A DNA stretch of 64,000 nt, from assembly GCF_025144995.1 (NCBI RefSeq), contig NZ_CP102250.1, positions 2,480,001-2,544,000 on the forward strand, read 5' to 3'. Both the position numbers and the translations under genes were made by a program. The notes under the pieces were generated by a model. The model had not been told where the DNA came from and did not search any database. It saw only the letters and a program-made list of their open reading frames with translations. This document shows, piece by piece, positions 1-10,066 of the stretch; the stretch's first letter is position 1, and each line of letters starts with the position of its first letter. The DNA comes from Alistipes indistinctus YIT 12060. Lineage in GTDB: Bacteria; Bacteroidota; Bacteroidia; Bacteroidales; Rikenellaceae.

Positions 1-1002
1 TGGTACTATAAATCGCCCGACCTTTGGAGCGGCTGGAGCGAGAGACTGATGTCGCTGGTCATGGGGATCGATCAGTCCTATTTTATGGCCCTCTTTTTCT
101 TTATTTCCGCCTGGTTGATGCCCGCATCGTACGAGCGGAAAGGAGCGATGGCATTTGTCAGGGACCGGCTGGTGCGGCTGGGTGTTCCTCTGCTGGTTTT
201 TATCCTGGTGCTGAATCCTGCGTTGGTCGGTATCATTCGGTTCTATAAGGGAGTGCCGGTGGATTGGGTGCAGGTGTTCTTGCACAACCATTACCCGGGC
301 CCGATGTGGTTCGTGCTGACGTTACTCGTTTTCGAATTGTTGTATGTCGTGTACCGCTCCTGTCGCAAAACCGTTCCGAAGATCTCCGCTGCAACTAAGT
401 TGCCGTCCGTCCGGACGGTCGTCGCATTTATTGTGGTGATGGGATTGGTTGCGTTTGCTATCCGGTTGGTATGTCCGGCCGGGAAGAGCTGGTTCGGGTT
501 GCAATTCGGATATTTCCCGTTGTATGTGGGCATGTTTTGTGCCGGTATCGTTGCCTGGCGCGACGGGTGGCTCGAACGGATGCAGGTGCGCAACGCCCTG
601 GGTTGGTTCGGGCTGGCATGGGTCGCCATTGTCGCGTTTGTGGCGTTTTATTTCGTGAACCGTTCGTCCGGAGATTCCGATTCGGGAGGTTGGAACCGGA
701 TGGCTTTTGCTTATGCCATGTGGGAGCCGATTCTGTGTGTCGGGTTTTCGTATTTTCTGCTGGCAGCATTCAAACGCTGGGGGAATGAGGCCGACCGGTT
801 CTTCCGGGCTTTGGCCGCCGATAGTTACATGACTTATGTGTTGCATCCGTTTTTCGTCGTGGGAGCCACATTCCTGGCCCAGTGCCGGGGAATGGGGCCG
901 TGGGTAGGAGCGGCATTCGTCTGTGTCGCTGCGATCGTTACCGGATTCGGTGCCGCCCATCTGATCCGGCGGATTCCGGCCGTGCGGCGGTGGGGGTGGT
1001 GA
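1..1002 (+). CDS. Acyltransferase family 3 (OafA/YrhL-like) integral membrane protein, 5'-truncated by window edge
   Basis: The reading frame is open from base 1, so the true start lies outside the window; the first visible in-frame ATG is at 49. About 333 codons are visible, ending at TGA 1000-1002. The protein has many hydrophobic segments (for example FMALFFFISAWLMP near the start) separated by short basic loops such as RDRLVRLGVP, the usual look of Acyl_transf_3 proteins. These transfer acyl groups to sugars or lipids of the envelope. The N-terminal part, where the family's conserved His lies, is missing from this window, so activity cannot be judged. The substrate is unknown. Confidence 0.75.
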   Translation, partial: WYYKSPDLWSGWSERLMSLVMGIDQSYFMALFFFISAWLMPASYERKGAMAFVRDRLVRLGVPLLVFILVLNPALVGIIRFYKGVPVDWVQVFLHNHYPGPMWFVLTLLVFELLYVVYRSCRKTVPKISAATKLPSVRTVVAFIVVMGLVAFAIRLVCPAGKSWFGLQFGYFPLYVGMFCAGIVAWRDGWLERMQVRNALGWFGLAWVAIVAFVAFYFVNRSSGDSDSGGWNRMAFAYAMWEPILCVGFSYFLLAAFKRWGNEADRFFRALAADSYMTYVLHPFFVVGATFLAQCRGMGPWVGAAFVCVAAIVTGFGAAHLIRRIPAVRRWGW

Positions 1003-1191
1003 GTGCGGCGCGGCTAACTGGACCCGTGCGGCGGACAAGGGATGTGAGCCGGGGCCGGAACTGTACAAGGTCGGCGAATCCATGGCGGGATCGGGGCGGT
1101 TCGCCAGGGACGGTTCGTAAGGGGCGTCCGGATAGAAACTCGCCTCAGGTTCGTAGGAACCGGAAAAAGTGGAATAAAATCGGGGCGGAGT

Positions 1192-1222
1192 ATTGTTTTT
1201 TATGGGGAAATAGCTATATTTG
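1192..1222 (+). promoter_or_regulatory. Bacteroidota-type promoter of rimP-nusA(-infB)
   Basis: ATTG at 1192-1195 is followed by a 19-base spacer and TATATTTG at 1215-1222, which matches the phylum's -33/-7 consensus (TTTG, 19-21 bases, TAnnTTTG). Transcription would start near 1228, about 68 bases before rimP. The rest of the 293-base gap 1003-1295 shows nothing else I recognise except the hairpin at 1246-1264. Confidence 0.65.
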
Positions 1223-1245
1223 CACCATATTCTACGCGATGGGAT

Positions 1246-1264
1246 GGGGGACGGTAAGTCCCCC
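1246..1264 (+). other. Short hairpin in the rimP 5' leader
   Basis: GGGGGAC (1246-1252), loop GGTAA, GTCCCCC (1258-1264), then GTTTTGTT. It is a perfect 7-bp stem with a weak T-rich tail, 31 bases before the rimP start. It could be a weak attenuator or a leader structure. Function is inference; proteobacterial rimP genes also have structured leaders, but I cannot show homology. Confidence 0.4.
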
Positions 1265-1295
1265 GTTTTGTTAACTATATGAAACCGAATCGATT

Positions 1296-1763
1296 ATGAT
1301 TGACGCTGTACGGATACGCGAAATCGCCGAGGCGCAGATGGACGGTACCGACCTCTTTGTGGTCGACGTACGCGTTGCGCCGGGGAACGGGATCGAAGTG
1401 GTCGTCGACAGCGATACGCAGGTGGGCATCGACCGTTGCGTCGCGCTGAGCCGGGCGATCGAGGCGTCGCTCGACCGCGAGCAGGAGGATTTCGAACTGA
1501 CGGTCACTTCGGCCGGAATCGGGCAGCCGCTGAGAATGCTGCGCCAGTACCGCAAACTGATCGGCCGCGAGGTCGAAGTGGTGCTCAAGGAGGGCGGTAA
1601 GCTGGTGGCCACCCTGACCGATGCGACCGGTGAGGCGATTACGGTGGAGTACCAGGAGAAGGCGGTTGTCGAGGGTAAAAAGCGCAAGGAGCTCGTTACC
1701 CGCCGGCGCGAGTTGCCGCTCGCCGAGGTCAAATCGACCTGCGAACATCTTAGCTTTAAGTGA
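1296..1763 (+). CDS. rimP: Ribosome maturation factor RimP
   Basis: 155 residues, the usual RimP size. RimP binds the 30S subunit and is needed for its late maturation. The N-terminal alpha/beta half (about residues 1-75) carries the family's pattern: an acidic -VDVRVAPGNGIEVVVDSD- strand pair, then the CVALSRAIEASLD helix and the ELTVTSAGIGQPL segment, which corresponds to the conserved E-V-S-S-P-G-l-d-R-P-L region. The C-terminal half is the SH3-like barrel (VEVVLKEGGKLVATL and following). It is the first gene of a rimP-nusA-infB cluster conserved across bacteria, with nusA starting 30 bases downstream. The start ATG at 1296 gives the expected N-terminus. Confidence 0.92.
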   Translation: MIDAVRIREIAEAQMDGTDLFVVDVRVAPGNGIEVVVDSDTQVGIDRCVALSRAIEASLDREQEDFELTVTSAGIGQPLRMLRQYRKLIGREVEVVLKEGGKLVATLTDATGEAITVEYQEKAVVEGKKRKELVTRRRELPLAEVKSTCEHLSFK

Positions 1764-1793
1764 AAACATACAAATTCAGAATAAGTTACAGTT

Positions 1794-3023
1794 ATGGACA
1801 ACCTCAATCTGATAAGCACTTTTGCGGAGTTCAAAGAGCTTAAGAATATCGACAAGAGCACGATGATCGGTGTGTTGGAGGACGTGTTCCGCCACTTGTT
1901 GATCAAGACCTATGAGACCGACGAGAATTTCGACGTGATCATCAACCCCGAGAAAGGCGACCTCGAAATCTGGCGGAACCGCACGATCGTCGAGGACGGC
2001 GAGGTGGAGAATCCCAACCAGCAGATTTCGCTGACCGACGCCCGCAAGATCGACCCGACCTACGAGGTGGGCGAGGAGGTTGCCGACGAGATCAAACTGG
2101 CCGACTTCGGCCGGCGTTCGGTACTGTCGCTGCGCCAGAACCTCGCTTCGCGCATCATGGAGCTGGAGAAGGCCAACCTGTACGAAAAGTACAAGGACAA
2201 GGTGGGCGAAATTATCACCGGCGAGGTTTATCAGGTGTGGAAAAAAGAGGTGTTGATCCTCGACGACGAGGACAACGAACTGGTGATGCCCAAGGCCGAG
2301 CAGATCCCGAGCGATTTCTTCCGCAAGGGAGATACGATCAAGGCGATCGTTGCCCGCGTCGAAATGCGCAACAACTCGCCGCTGATCGTGCTTTCGCGTA
2401 CGGCGCCCGAATTCCTCGAAAGGCTGTTCGAAATGGAGGTTCCCGAGATTTACGACGGGCTGATTACGATCAAGAAGATCGTGCGCATTCCCGGCGAGCG
2501 CGCGAAGGTGGCCGTCGAATCGTACGACGACCGCATCGATCCGGTCGGCGCCTGCGTCGGCATGAAGGGCTCGCGTATCTATTCGATCGTCAAAGAGCTG
2601 CGTAACGAAAATATCGACGTAGTGAATTATACGTCGAATTCGCAGTTGATGATCCAGCGCGCGCTGAACCCGGCCAAGGTGTCGTCGATCCAGCTCAACG
2701 AGGAGACCAAAACGGCTGCCGTTTACCTCAAACCGAGCGAAGTGTCACTCGCCATCGGTAAGGGCGGCCTGAACATTCGCCTGGCCAGCATGCTGACCGG
2801 TTACGACCTCGATGTGTACCGCGAAGTCGAGGAAGAAGACGTGGCACTCGACGATTTCTCGGATGAGATCGATCAGTGGATCATCGACCAGCTCAAAAGC
2901 ATCGGTTGCGATACGGCTAAAAGCGTGCTCGAACTTTCCGTCGAGGAGCTGGCCAAGCGTACCGACCTCGAGGTGGAGACCGTCGACGAGGTGATGCGTA
3001 TCCTCAAATCCGAGTTCGAATAG
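1794..3023 (+). CDS. nusA: Transcription termination/antitermination factor NusA
   Basis: 409 residues, typical of the short Bacteroidota NusA. It binds RNA polymerase and nascent RNA and modulates pausing, termination and antitermination. Order of domains: N-terminal RNAP-binding domain (about 1-130), S1 domain (about 135-205, starting GEIITGEVYQVWKKEVLI), then KH1 and KH2 (about 235-345, with the VGACVGMKGSRI and AIGKGGLNIRLAS glycine-loop motifs of the KH folds), and a short acidic C-terminus with one helix-hairpin-helix-like repeat (SIGCDTAKSVLELSVEEL). It lies 30 bases after rimP and is presumably co-transcribed with it. A 330-base gap separates it from infB. Confidence 0.95.
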   Translation: MDNLNLISTFAEFKELKNIDKSTMIGVLEDVFRHLLIKTYETDENFDVIINPEKGDLEIWRNRTIVEDGEVENPNQQISLTDARKIDPTYEVGEEVADEIKLADFGRRSVLSLRQNLASRIMELEKANLYEKYKDKVGEIITGEVYQVWKKEVLILDDEDNELVMPKAEQIPSDFFRKGDTIKAIVARVEMRNNSPLIVLSRTAPEFLERLFEMEVPEIYDGLITIKKIVRIPGERAKVAVESYDDRIDPVGACVGMKGSRIYSIVKELRNENIDVVNYTSNSQLMIQRALNPAKVSSIQLNEETKTAAVYLKPSEVSLAIGKGGLNIRLASMLTGYDLDVYREVEEEDVALDDFSDEIDQWIIDQLKSIGCDTAKSVLELSVEELAKRTDLEVETVDEVMRILKSEFE

Positions 3024-3353
3024 AGTCGGACGGGGAGACTTTGCAGGGCGCTGCGGATGGCGTGCCGCTCTGCAGTCTGTCGCACCGGGCGGCCGGAGAC
3101 GGCGGCTGTGCCCATGGGAAATAGCGGGAAAGCCCTGTTTCCCACCGGATATGGACCCCGATAGGGGGCGGTTGTGCGGTATGGTGCGTGCAGAATTGAA
3201 AAATTTGAACTATTTTTACACAAAATATAGCTATCGAAGCCCTTATCGAATCCTTTAGTTAGTGATACCCGCGGGAATGATTCCCGGTCGGGGGCCCCGA
3301 TGCCGGGAGGCGCCCGAGGCTCCGCAAAGCGTAACGCCGAAAAACAATAGCAT
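3024..3353 (+). other. Intergenic spacer nusA-infB, 330 bases
   Basis: No gene is supported here. The first 150 bases are GC-rich and the stretch 3190-3250 is AT-rich. TTTG at 3204-3207 and TATAGCTA at 3226-3233 could be a weak extra promoter for infB, but the -7 element is a poor match to TAnnTTTG. I see no convincing terminator. Confidence 0.4.
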
Positions 3354-6326
3354 ATGCCAAATGTACGAAGACTGAGACTCCATCAGGTTGCAAGAGAGTT
3401 GAAAGTAGGACAGACCACGATTGTCGAATATCTCGAGAAGAAGGGGATTAAGGTGGAAAACGCCCCCAGTACGCTGATCGAGCCGCACGTCTATGAGGTG
3501 CTCGACAAGGAGTTCGGCGCCAACAAGGCCGAGACGGTCAACATCCGCGAGAAGATCAATCAGAAGCTCGAGGCGGTATCCCTCGGCAATCGCAAGGACG
3601 GCGCTCCGGCCGAGGATGACGCCGACTTCAAGAAAGAGGTGATCATCAAGAGCGGTGTGATCAGCGTGAAGGACGAGGTGGCTGCGATGAGCACCCCGAA
3701 AATATTGGGCAAGATAGACCTGTCGGGCAAGAAACCCGCTGCAGCGCCTGCCGAAGCGAAGAAACCTGAGCTTCCTTCGGAGAAGAGCGTCCCGGCGGTT
3801 GCACCCGCCGCAGAGCAGAAACCCGCTCCGGCCCCGGCCGTCAAAAGCGAACCGGTTTCGCAGCCTGCCGCCGCGGCGCCTAAAGCCCCGGCGGCGACAT
3901 CCGTTGCCCCTTCGGCCGCTGCGCCTGTGTCAACCGCCGCACCAGAGGCAACAGCCGCTGCGCCTGCCGCTAAAGCTGCGCCCAAGGCCGTTGCGCCTGC
4001 GCCCGCATCCAAACCGGCTGCAGTTGCAAAACCTGCGGCACAGCCCGTGCCCGTTGTTTCGACCCGTACGGCCGATGCTGCGGCGCAGACCCAAACGTAT
4101 GACGAGCGTGTGGCTGCCGACCAGACGAACCTGTTTCGCCCCAATTCGGAGGAGAACCGCTTGTCGGGACCGAAGGTGCTCGGCAAGATCGACGTGAACC
4201 TGCTTGAGAAAAAGGGGGACTTCGGCCGCCGCGAGAAACGCAAGCGCATTACCAAGGATAAGGTCGACCTGAACCAGAAACCGGCTCCGGGCGCACCGCG
4301 TACCGACGGCCGTTCCGCAGCGGGTGGTCCCGGTTCGGGCGGAGGCTCCGGCCGCGGATCGTTCCGTGATAACAACAAGAAGAGGGGGCCGAAGGGTGCT
4401 CCGAAACCCGCTCCGGTGCACACCGAAGTGAGTGAGGAAGAGGTACAGAAGCAGATCAAGGATACACTGGCCCGCCTGACTTCCAAAGGATCCAAATTCA
4501 AGACGGCCAAGCACCGCCGCGACAAGCGCGATGCGGTATCGGCCCGTATACAGGAGGAACAGGCACGCGAAGAACGCGAAAAGAGTATCCTGAAGGTAAC
4601 CGAGTTCGTTACCGTCAGCGAGCTCGCCTCGATGATGGATGTCGGCGTTACCGACGTCATTACGGCCTGCATGAACCTCGGCCTGATGGTGTCGATCAAC
4701 CAGCGTCTCGATGCAGAAGCATTGGTGGTGGTGGCCGAAGAGTTCGGCTATAAGATCGAATTCGTCACCGTCGATACGCAGGAGGCTATCGACACCGAAG
4801 AGGATAAACCTGAAGACCTGGTACCGCGTCCGCCGATCGTGACCGTGATGGGCCACGTCGACCACGGTAAGACTTCGTTGTTGGACAATATCCGCAAAAC
4901 CAACGTGATCGCCGGCGAAGCCGGAGGTATTACGCAGCACATCGGCGCTTACAGCGTGAATGTAAACGGCCGCCGTATCACTTTCCTCGACACTCCGGGC
5001 CATGAAGCGTTTACTGCCATGCGTGCCCGCGGTGCGCAGGTGACCGACGTGGCGATCATTATCGTCGCGGCCGATGACAGCGTGATGCCGCAGACGGTCG
5101 AGGCGATCAATCACGCCGCCGCCGCCCAGGTGCCGATGGTTTTTGCGATCAATAAAATCGACAAGCCGGGGGCCAATACCGATAAAATCCGCGAGGAGCT
5201 TTCGGCGATGAATTACCTGGTCGAGGATTGGGGCGGTAAATACCAGTCGCAGGAGATTTCGGCTAAAAAAGGTATCAACCTCGACAAATTGCTCGAGAAG
5301 GTGTTGTTGGAAGCTGAGATGCTCGACCTGAAGGCGAATCCGAACCGTATGGCTCAGGGCGTCGTGATCGAGTCAACGCTTGACAAGGGGCGCGGTTATG
5401 TGGCGACGGTATTGGTGCAGAACGGTACGCTCCGCGTGGGCGACGTGATGCTTTCGGGTACCTATTCGGGCCGTGTGAAGGCGATGTTCAACGAGCGCGG
5501 TACGCGCATCACCGAGGCGCCGCCTTCGACGCCGGTGCTGGTGCTGGGTCTCAACGGCGCCCCGCAGGCGGGCGATACGTTCAACGTGATGGACGACGAA
5601 CGTTCGGCGCGCGATATCGCCAACAAGCGCGAGCAGTTGCAGCGCATGCAGGGGCTCCGCACACAGAAACACATTACGCTCGACGAGATCGGGCGCCGTA
5701 TTGCAATCGGCAACTTCAAGGAGCTGAATATCATCATCAAGGGCGATGTGGACGGTTCGATCGAAGCGTTGGCCGACTCGCTGATCAAACTCTCGAAAGA
5801 GGAGGTGCAGGTCAATGTAATCCACAAGGCGGTCGGTCCGATTTCCGAATCGGACGTACTGCTGGCTGCGGCGTCGAACGCCGTGATCGTCGGCTTCCAG
5901 GTGCGTCCGTCCACTTCGGCGCGCCGCCTGGCTGAGAAGGAGGAGATCGAAATACGTCTCTATTCGATCATCTATGATGCGATTAACGATATCAAGGACG
6001 CGATCGAAGGCATGCTCGCGCCGGTGATGAAAGAGGAGATCGTCTGCTCGGTGGAGGTGCTCGAAACCTTCAAGATTACGAAGGTGGGCACTGTGGCGGG
6101 CTGTATCGTGCGCGAAGGCAAGATTACGCGCAATACCCCGATCCGCGTGATCCGCGACGGCATTGTAGTCTATACCGGCAAGCTAGGTTCGCTCAAACGT
6201 TTCAAGGACGATGTCAAGGAGGTCGGCCCGAACCTGGAGTGCGGTTTGAACATCGACAACTACAACGACATTAAGGTAGGAGATATCATCGAAGGTTACG
6301 AACAGGTCGAAGTGGCCCGCAAGTAG
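3354..6326 (+). CDS. infB: Translation initiation factor IF-2
   Basis: 990 residues. IF-2 is the GTPase that places initiator tRNA on the 30S subunit and promotes subunit joining. The N-terminus has the IF2_N winged-helix-like segment (residues 1-50). A long disordered Ala/Pro/Lys-rich linker follows (about 120-240), then Gly/Arg-rich sequence near 310-340 and a second IF2_N element (about 405-470). The G domain follows: G1 GHVDHGKT at 500-507, G3 DTPGHE at 546-551, G4 NKID at 600-603. Beta-barrel domains II-IV come after, with domain IV ending [15 protein letters not shown] at 3354 gives the expected N-terminal motif ([20 protein letters not shown]). A terminator follows at 6404. Confidence 0.97.
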   Translation: MPNVRRLRLHQVARELKVGQTTIVEYLEKKGIKVENAPSTLIEPHVYEVLDKEFGANKAETVNIREKINQKLEAVSLGNRKDGAPAEDDADFKKEVIIKSGVISVKDEVAAMSTPKILGKIDLSGKKPAAAPAEAKKPELPSEKSVPAVAPAAEQKPAPAPAVKSEPVSQPAAAAPKAPAATSVAPSAAAPVSTAAPEATAAAPAAKAAPKAVAPAPASKPAAVAKPAAQPVPVVSTRTADAAAQTQTYDERVAADQTNLFRPNSEENRLSGPKVLGKIDVNLLEKKGDFGRREKRKRITKDKVDLNQKPAPGAPRTDGRSAAGGPGSGGGSGRGSFRDNNKKRGPKGAPKPAPVHTEVSEEEVQKQIKDTLARLTSKGSKFKTAKHRRDKRDAVSARIQEEQAREEREKSILKVTEFVTVSELASMMDVGVTDVITACMNLGLMVSINQRLDAEALVVVAEEFGYKIEFVTVDTQEAIDTEEDKPEDLVPRPPIVTVMGHVDHGKTSLLDNIRKTNVIAGEAGGITQHIGAYSVNVNGRRITFLDTPGHEAFTAMRARGAQVTDVAIIIVAADDSVMPQTVEAINHAAAAQVPMVFAINKIDKPGANTDKIREELSAMNYLVEDWGGKYQSQEISAKKGINLDKLLEKVLLEAEMLDLKANPNRMAQGVVIESTLDKGRGYVATVLVQNGTLRVGDVMLSGTYSGRVKAMFNERGTRITEAPPSTPVLVLGLNGAPQAGDTFNVMDDERSARDIANKREQLQRMQGLRTQKHITLDEIGRRIAIGNFKELNIIIKGDVDGSIEALADSLIKLSKEEVQVNVIHKAVGPISESDVLLAAASNAVIVGFQVRPSTSARRLAEKEEIEIRLYSIIYDAINDIKDAIEGMLAPVMKEEIVCSVEVLETFKITKVGTVAGCIVREGKITRNTPIRVIRDGIVVYTGKLGSLKRFKDDVKEVGPNLECGLNIDNYNDIKVGDIIEGYEQVEVARK

Positions 6327-6403
6327 CGCTTGCCTGACGCGGTTTCCCGCATCCCGCCGGGTATCTGGTTTCGTTCGGTACCGGTATCAAAAATATAAGA
6401 CAG

Positions 6404-6438
6404 AAGCTTTCCCGACAGTTGCCGGGGAAGCTTTTTTT
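6404..6438 (+). terminator. Intrinsic terminator after infB
   Basis: AAGCTTTCCCG (6404-6414), 8-base loop, CGGGGAAGCTT (6423-6433), continuing into a T run to 6438. The stem is 11 bp with one G-T pair. It closes the rimP-nusA-infB cluster. Confidence 0.85.
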
Positions 6439-6554
6439 GTTCGAATGTATAACATTTAGGCTTTTTTTTTGTTAATTTTATTCTGCGGGGCAACAGCTCT
6501 CCTTCTCTCCTCCGCGTCTCTTACTGACCATAAATTACTAACCTGAATGAAGAG

Positions 6555-9500
6555 ATGAGGAAAAAAACAAACAAAAGTCGTCTGATGCTGGCTTTGTGGC
6601 TGGGCATCGCGTGGCCGGCACTGGCCGGAGGCCCATTTGTCATTAACGGTAAGCTGGCGGGAGTCGAAGATGGCGCGGTAGTGAGGCTGTTCCGGCCGGA
6701 CGGCAGCATGGGAGCTGCCGTGGCGGCGGATACGCTGCGCAACGGTCGTTTCATGCTGTGCGGCGAAGTGGAACAACTTGAAATGCTGTCGATCGCGGTG
6801 CAGGGCGAAGGTTTTCCGTCGATGGGACTGAATGTCTGGGTGGAGCCGGATGCGGTCGTGTCGGTCAGCGGGCGCGATAAATTGCTGGTGACCTGGAAGG
6901 TGGCAAGTAAGATACCTCAGCAGGCTGAAGCGAATCGCTATATCGATGCGAGTCGCAGCGAATACGTGCAGATGCAGCAGGCGGCGGTTGAATTTAGCGC
7001 GCTGGCCGGTGAGGCGGATCGAGCCCGGCGGAGCCGGTTGCTGAAGCGGATGGATTCCCTCCAGATGCTGATCAGGAAGGCGGAGATCGAAATTTTGCAA
7101 CAGGCACCGGTTTCGGAGATATGGCTGGACAAACTCCGTAATCAGGCTGTTGCCGCACGGATTATGAAAGATTATCCGTATCGTGAGGAGGTGCTGGCCC
7201 TTTATGAAAAATTGCCGCAGCAACTGCGGGAAACTTCCCGGGGACGCTCGATACGGCTCAACCTGTTTCCGCCGCCCGTAGTGCAACCCGGTGACGAGAT
7301 GGCTGACGCCGACCTGCTCGACACGCTGGGCCGGGTACACCGATTAGCGGATTATAAAGGCAAATACCTGCTGCTCGATTTCTGGAGCATCGGTTGCGGC
7401 CCTTGCAGGATGGCCATGCCGGAGATGAGACGAATGGGAGAGGTCTATCGGGATGTGCTGACGGTGATCAGCATTACCCAGGACAGGGAAACCAGTTGGA
7501 AAAAGTATTCCGCAGAGCAGGGGATCGAGGGGGTGAACCTGCGGGATCCGGAGAGCCTGACCGGACTGTCGGTTTATTACGGTGTCAAGGGGATTCCCCA
7601 TTATGTCCTGATTTCGCCCGAAGGAAAAGTGATTACGTCGTGGACGGGTTACGCTCCGGGTTTGATTGAGAAAAAACTCGATGAAATACTGCCCGATTCG
7701 GTGGGCAGACCTTTTGTAATCGAGGGAAACCTGCAGGGTGTTGAAGACGGCTTGGGCATCGGCTTGGGCCGGGTTGAACCGGGAGGCATCCCTCAAATCG
7801 GACAGGATACGATCCGGGGAGGAAAATTTCGCTTCAGCGGTTTGCTGAATGGGCCGACGCACATGGTGCTGATGGGCGATCCCCGGCAGGGATTTTCATT
7901 TACACGGCTCGATTTCTGGGCCGGGCCGGGGCGGACGACCGTTGCCGGTGACGACAAGATGATCCGGTCGTGGCGTGCAGAGAGCGATCTGCCCGAACAG
8001 ACCGAACAGAACCGTTATGCGGATGCCTGCCGGGATGCCGTCCACCGCCAGCAACAGTGCATGATCGAAATTAGGCAGGCCGGACGGGTCCAAACCCCGC
8101 AGACCGATTCGCTTTGGGCCGAATACCAGGCATTGCAGCGATTGGTGGACAGTGTTGAAATCGCGATCCTGCAAACGCTGCCCGAAGGCGTTACTCCTTC
8201 CGCAGTCTGGATGGATAAACTCTCGACGCAGGCAAGTAACGCCCGTTATGCAAAGGATTATCCATACCGGGATGTCGTCGTGGAGTTGTATGAGGCGTTG
8301 AGCGACAGCCAGAAAGGCTCTCCGGAAGGGATCGAGATCGGACACAGGCTCTATCCGCGAAGTCTGAAACCCGGCGATATGGCGCCGGACGGCGTGTTGG
8401 CCGATCCGTCGGGTAAATCATGCCGGCTGGCCGATTTCCGTACACCGGACAAATATATGCTACTCGATTTCTGGAGAGTGGCTTGCGCTCCTTGCCACAA
8501 ATCGGTGCCGGAAATGAAAGAAGTGGTCGAGGAGTACCGCGACCGGCTGACGGTGGTGGCGGTCAACCTCGACGGAATACGAGACCAATGGCTGAAAGCA
8601 GCGGCAAAGGACGGTATAACATGGACGAACCTGAACGACCCGCAAGGTTTCGAAGGGTTGCCCTTTTATTACGATGTGTTCGCGGTCCCGACTTATGTGC
8701 TGATTTCCCCCGCCGGCAAAGTGTCCGCAATTTGGAGCGGGTATGGACCGGGACTTCTCAAAAAGAACGTCGCAGAAGCGTTCGCGAAGGCCGATGCGGC
8801 GTCCGGGCTTATGTCCGCGGAGGCGGATGTTGCCGGGAACTACGACGACATAAGCCCGGTAAAACAGGCCGGAACTTATGTGATCGAGGGGCATGTCACA
8901 GGCATTGCCGCCGGAGCCGTATTTTTTCTGATGGACCTGGATTTCGAAGGGGGCTCGTCGATCGCGCGGGATACTCTGCGTGACGGAACATTCAGGTTTA
9001 CCGGATCCGTCGAGGCACCTGTTAAAATAGGATTGTCATCCCAAGCTATATCTACGATGTTGGAGTGTTGGATCGGCCCGGGTGCGACCACTGCCATTAC
9101 CGGAGAAGGGCCGTTTCCTGCAGCGTGGAAGATCGAAAGCGACCTGCCTGAGCAAACCGAGTCGAACCGTTACGATGAGGTCTCCCGGGAGATGTCGTTG
9201 TTGCGGCAGCAATACCACGCCGAATTCATGTCTATTTACAATAAACTTGACCTGAGTAAGGATTCGGTACCGCCGCGCCTCTTTTCCCTGCAGACAAGCC
9301 GGGATTCCGCGGCCCGGATCGCTGCCAGCCGCGAGTTGGAGTTACTGGCCGTATCGCCGGTTTCGACCGTGTGGATGGACCGATTTGTGAGTCAAGTACA
9401 ACGGGTCTCTTCTTCTACGAAATCTCAGGGGCGCGATACCGTTCTGACCCTTTATGACCGGCTCGGCGACGGTTGGAAGCAGAGCGAACCGGGCCGGTAT

Positions 9501-9971
9501 ATTGCGCTGAAACTCTTTCCGCCGAAAGCGGTCGGAATCGGCGATGAATTTGCCGACGGCGAGTTGTTCGATACTACCGGGGTTGTGCGGTACCTGGCCG
9601 ATTTCCGCTCCGAGGGCAAATACATGGTACTCGATTTCTGGCATTCGGCCTGCCGGGCCTGTCTGGAGGCGATCCCCGAGATGAATGAGGTGGGAGAACA
9701 GTACAAAGACAAGTTGGTTATTGTCGGCATTACGCTCGACCGCAGTCCGGAGGTATGGAAGCGCACGCTTGCCGGGCACCGGGTCTCCTGGCCCGGATTG
9801 CGTACGGCCGAAGGCAAAGTGGGATTGGCCGCAAAATACAAGGTGAACGGGACCCCGCGTTATGTGATGATTTCGCCGGAGGGACGGGTCGTAGCCTTGT
9901 GGGGCGGATATGGGCCCGGAACTTTCCGGAAAGAGGTGGAAAAAGTATTGCAGCCGGCCGATATGCGGTGA
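6555..9971 (+). CDS. Exported protein with three tandem DUF4369-like/TlpA thioredoxin modules
   Basis: 1138 residues starting with a signal peptide (MRKKTNKSRLMLALWLGIAWPALAGG). The sequence repeats the same unit three times: a small beta-rich domain beginning FVINGKLAG (27), FVIEGNLQG (about 388) and YVIEGHVTG (about 774); a helical linker with the shared xSxLPEQTExNRY motif; then a TlpA/AhpC-like thioredoxin domain. The CxxC sites are C281-G-P-C284, C644-A-P-C647 and C1033-R-A-C1036, and each thioredoxin ends with a PxYVxISPxGKV cis-Pro strand. Single-module relatives are common in Bacteroidota as periplasmic thiol-disulfide oxidoreductases. Triplication gives a protein about three times their length. 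The next gene, 95 bases downstream, is another thioredoxin-like protein. Substrates are unknown. Confidence 0.85.
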   Translation: MRKKTNKSRLMLALWLGIAWPALAGGPFVINGKLAGVEDGAVVRLFRPDGSMGAAVAADTLRNGRFMLCGEVEQLEMLSIAVQGEGFPSMGLNVWVEPDAVVSVSGRDKLLVTWKVASKIPQQAEANRYIDASRSEYVQMQQAAVEFSALAGEADRARRSRLLKRMDSLQMLIRKAEIEILQQAPVSEIWLDKLRNQAVAARIMKDYPYREEVLALYEKLPQQLRETSRGRSIRLNLFPPPVVQPGDEMADADLLDTLGRVHRLADYKGKYLLLDFWSIGCGPCRMAMPEMRRMGEVYRDVLTVISITQDRETSWKKYSAEQGIEGVNLRDPESLTGLSVYYGVKGIPHYVLISPEGKVITSWTGYAPGLIEKKLDEILPDSVGRPFVIEGNLQGVEDGLGIGLGRVEPGGIPQIGQDTIRGGKFRFSGLLNGPTHMVLMGDPRQGFSFTRLDFWAGPGRTTVAGDDKMIRSWRAESDLPEQTEQNRYADACRDAVHRQQQCMIEIRQAGRVQTPQTDSLWAEYQALQRLVDSVEIAILQTLPEGVTPSAVWMDKLSTQASNARYAKDYPYRDVVVELYEALSDSQKGSPEGIEIGHRLYPRSLKPGDMAPDGVLADPSGKSCRLADFRTPDKYMLLDFWRVACAPCHKSVPEMKEVVEEYRDRLTVVAVNLDGIRDQWLKAAAKDGITWTNLNDPQGFEGLPFYYDVFAVPTYVLISPAGKVSAIWSGYGPGLLKKNVAEAFAKADAASGLMSAEADVAGNYDDISPVKQAGTYVIEGHVTGIAAGAVFFLMDLDFEGGSSIARDTLRDGTFRFTGSVEAPVKIGLSSQAISTMLECWIGPGATTAITGEGPFPAAWKIESDLPEQTESNRYDEVSREMSLLRQQYHAEFMSIYNKLDLSKDSVPPRLFSLQTSRDSAARIAASRELELLAVSPVSTVWMDRFVSQVQRVSSSTKSQGRDTVLTLYDRLGDGWKQSEPGRYIALKLFPPKAVGIGDEFADGELFDTTGVVRYLADFRSEGKYMVLDFWHSACRACLEAIPEMNEVGEQYKDKLVIVGITLDRSPEVWKRTLAGHRVSWPGLRTAEGKVGLAAKYKVNGTPRYVMISPEGRVVALWGGYGPGTFRKEVEKVLQPADMR

Positions 9972-10066
9972 GGCGTGTGTCCCGGAATGGAATCGTGTTA
10001 TCTGACCCTGACCTGAATATAAACTAACCTAAATATTAATATACACTAACAGAAACCTTTACTGTT

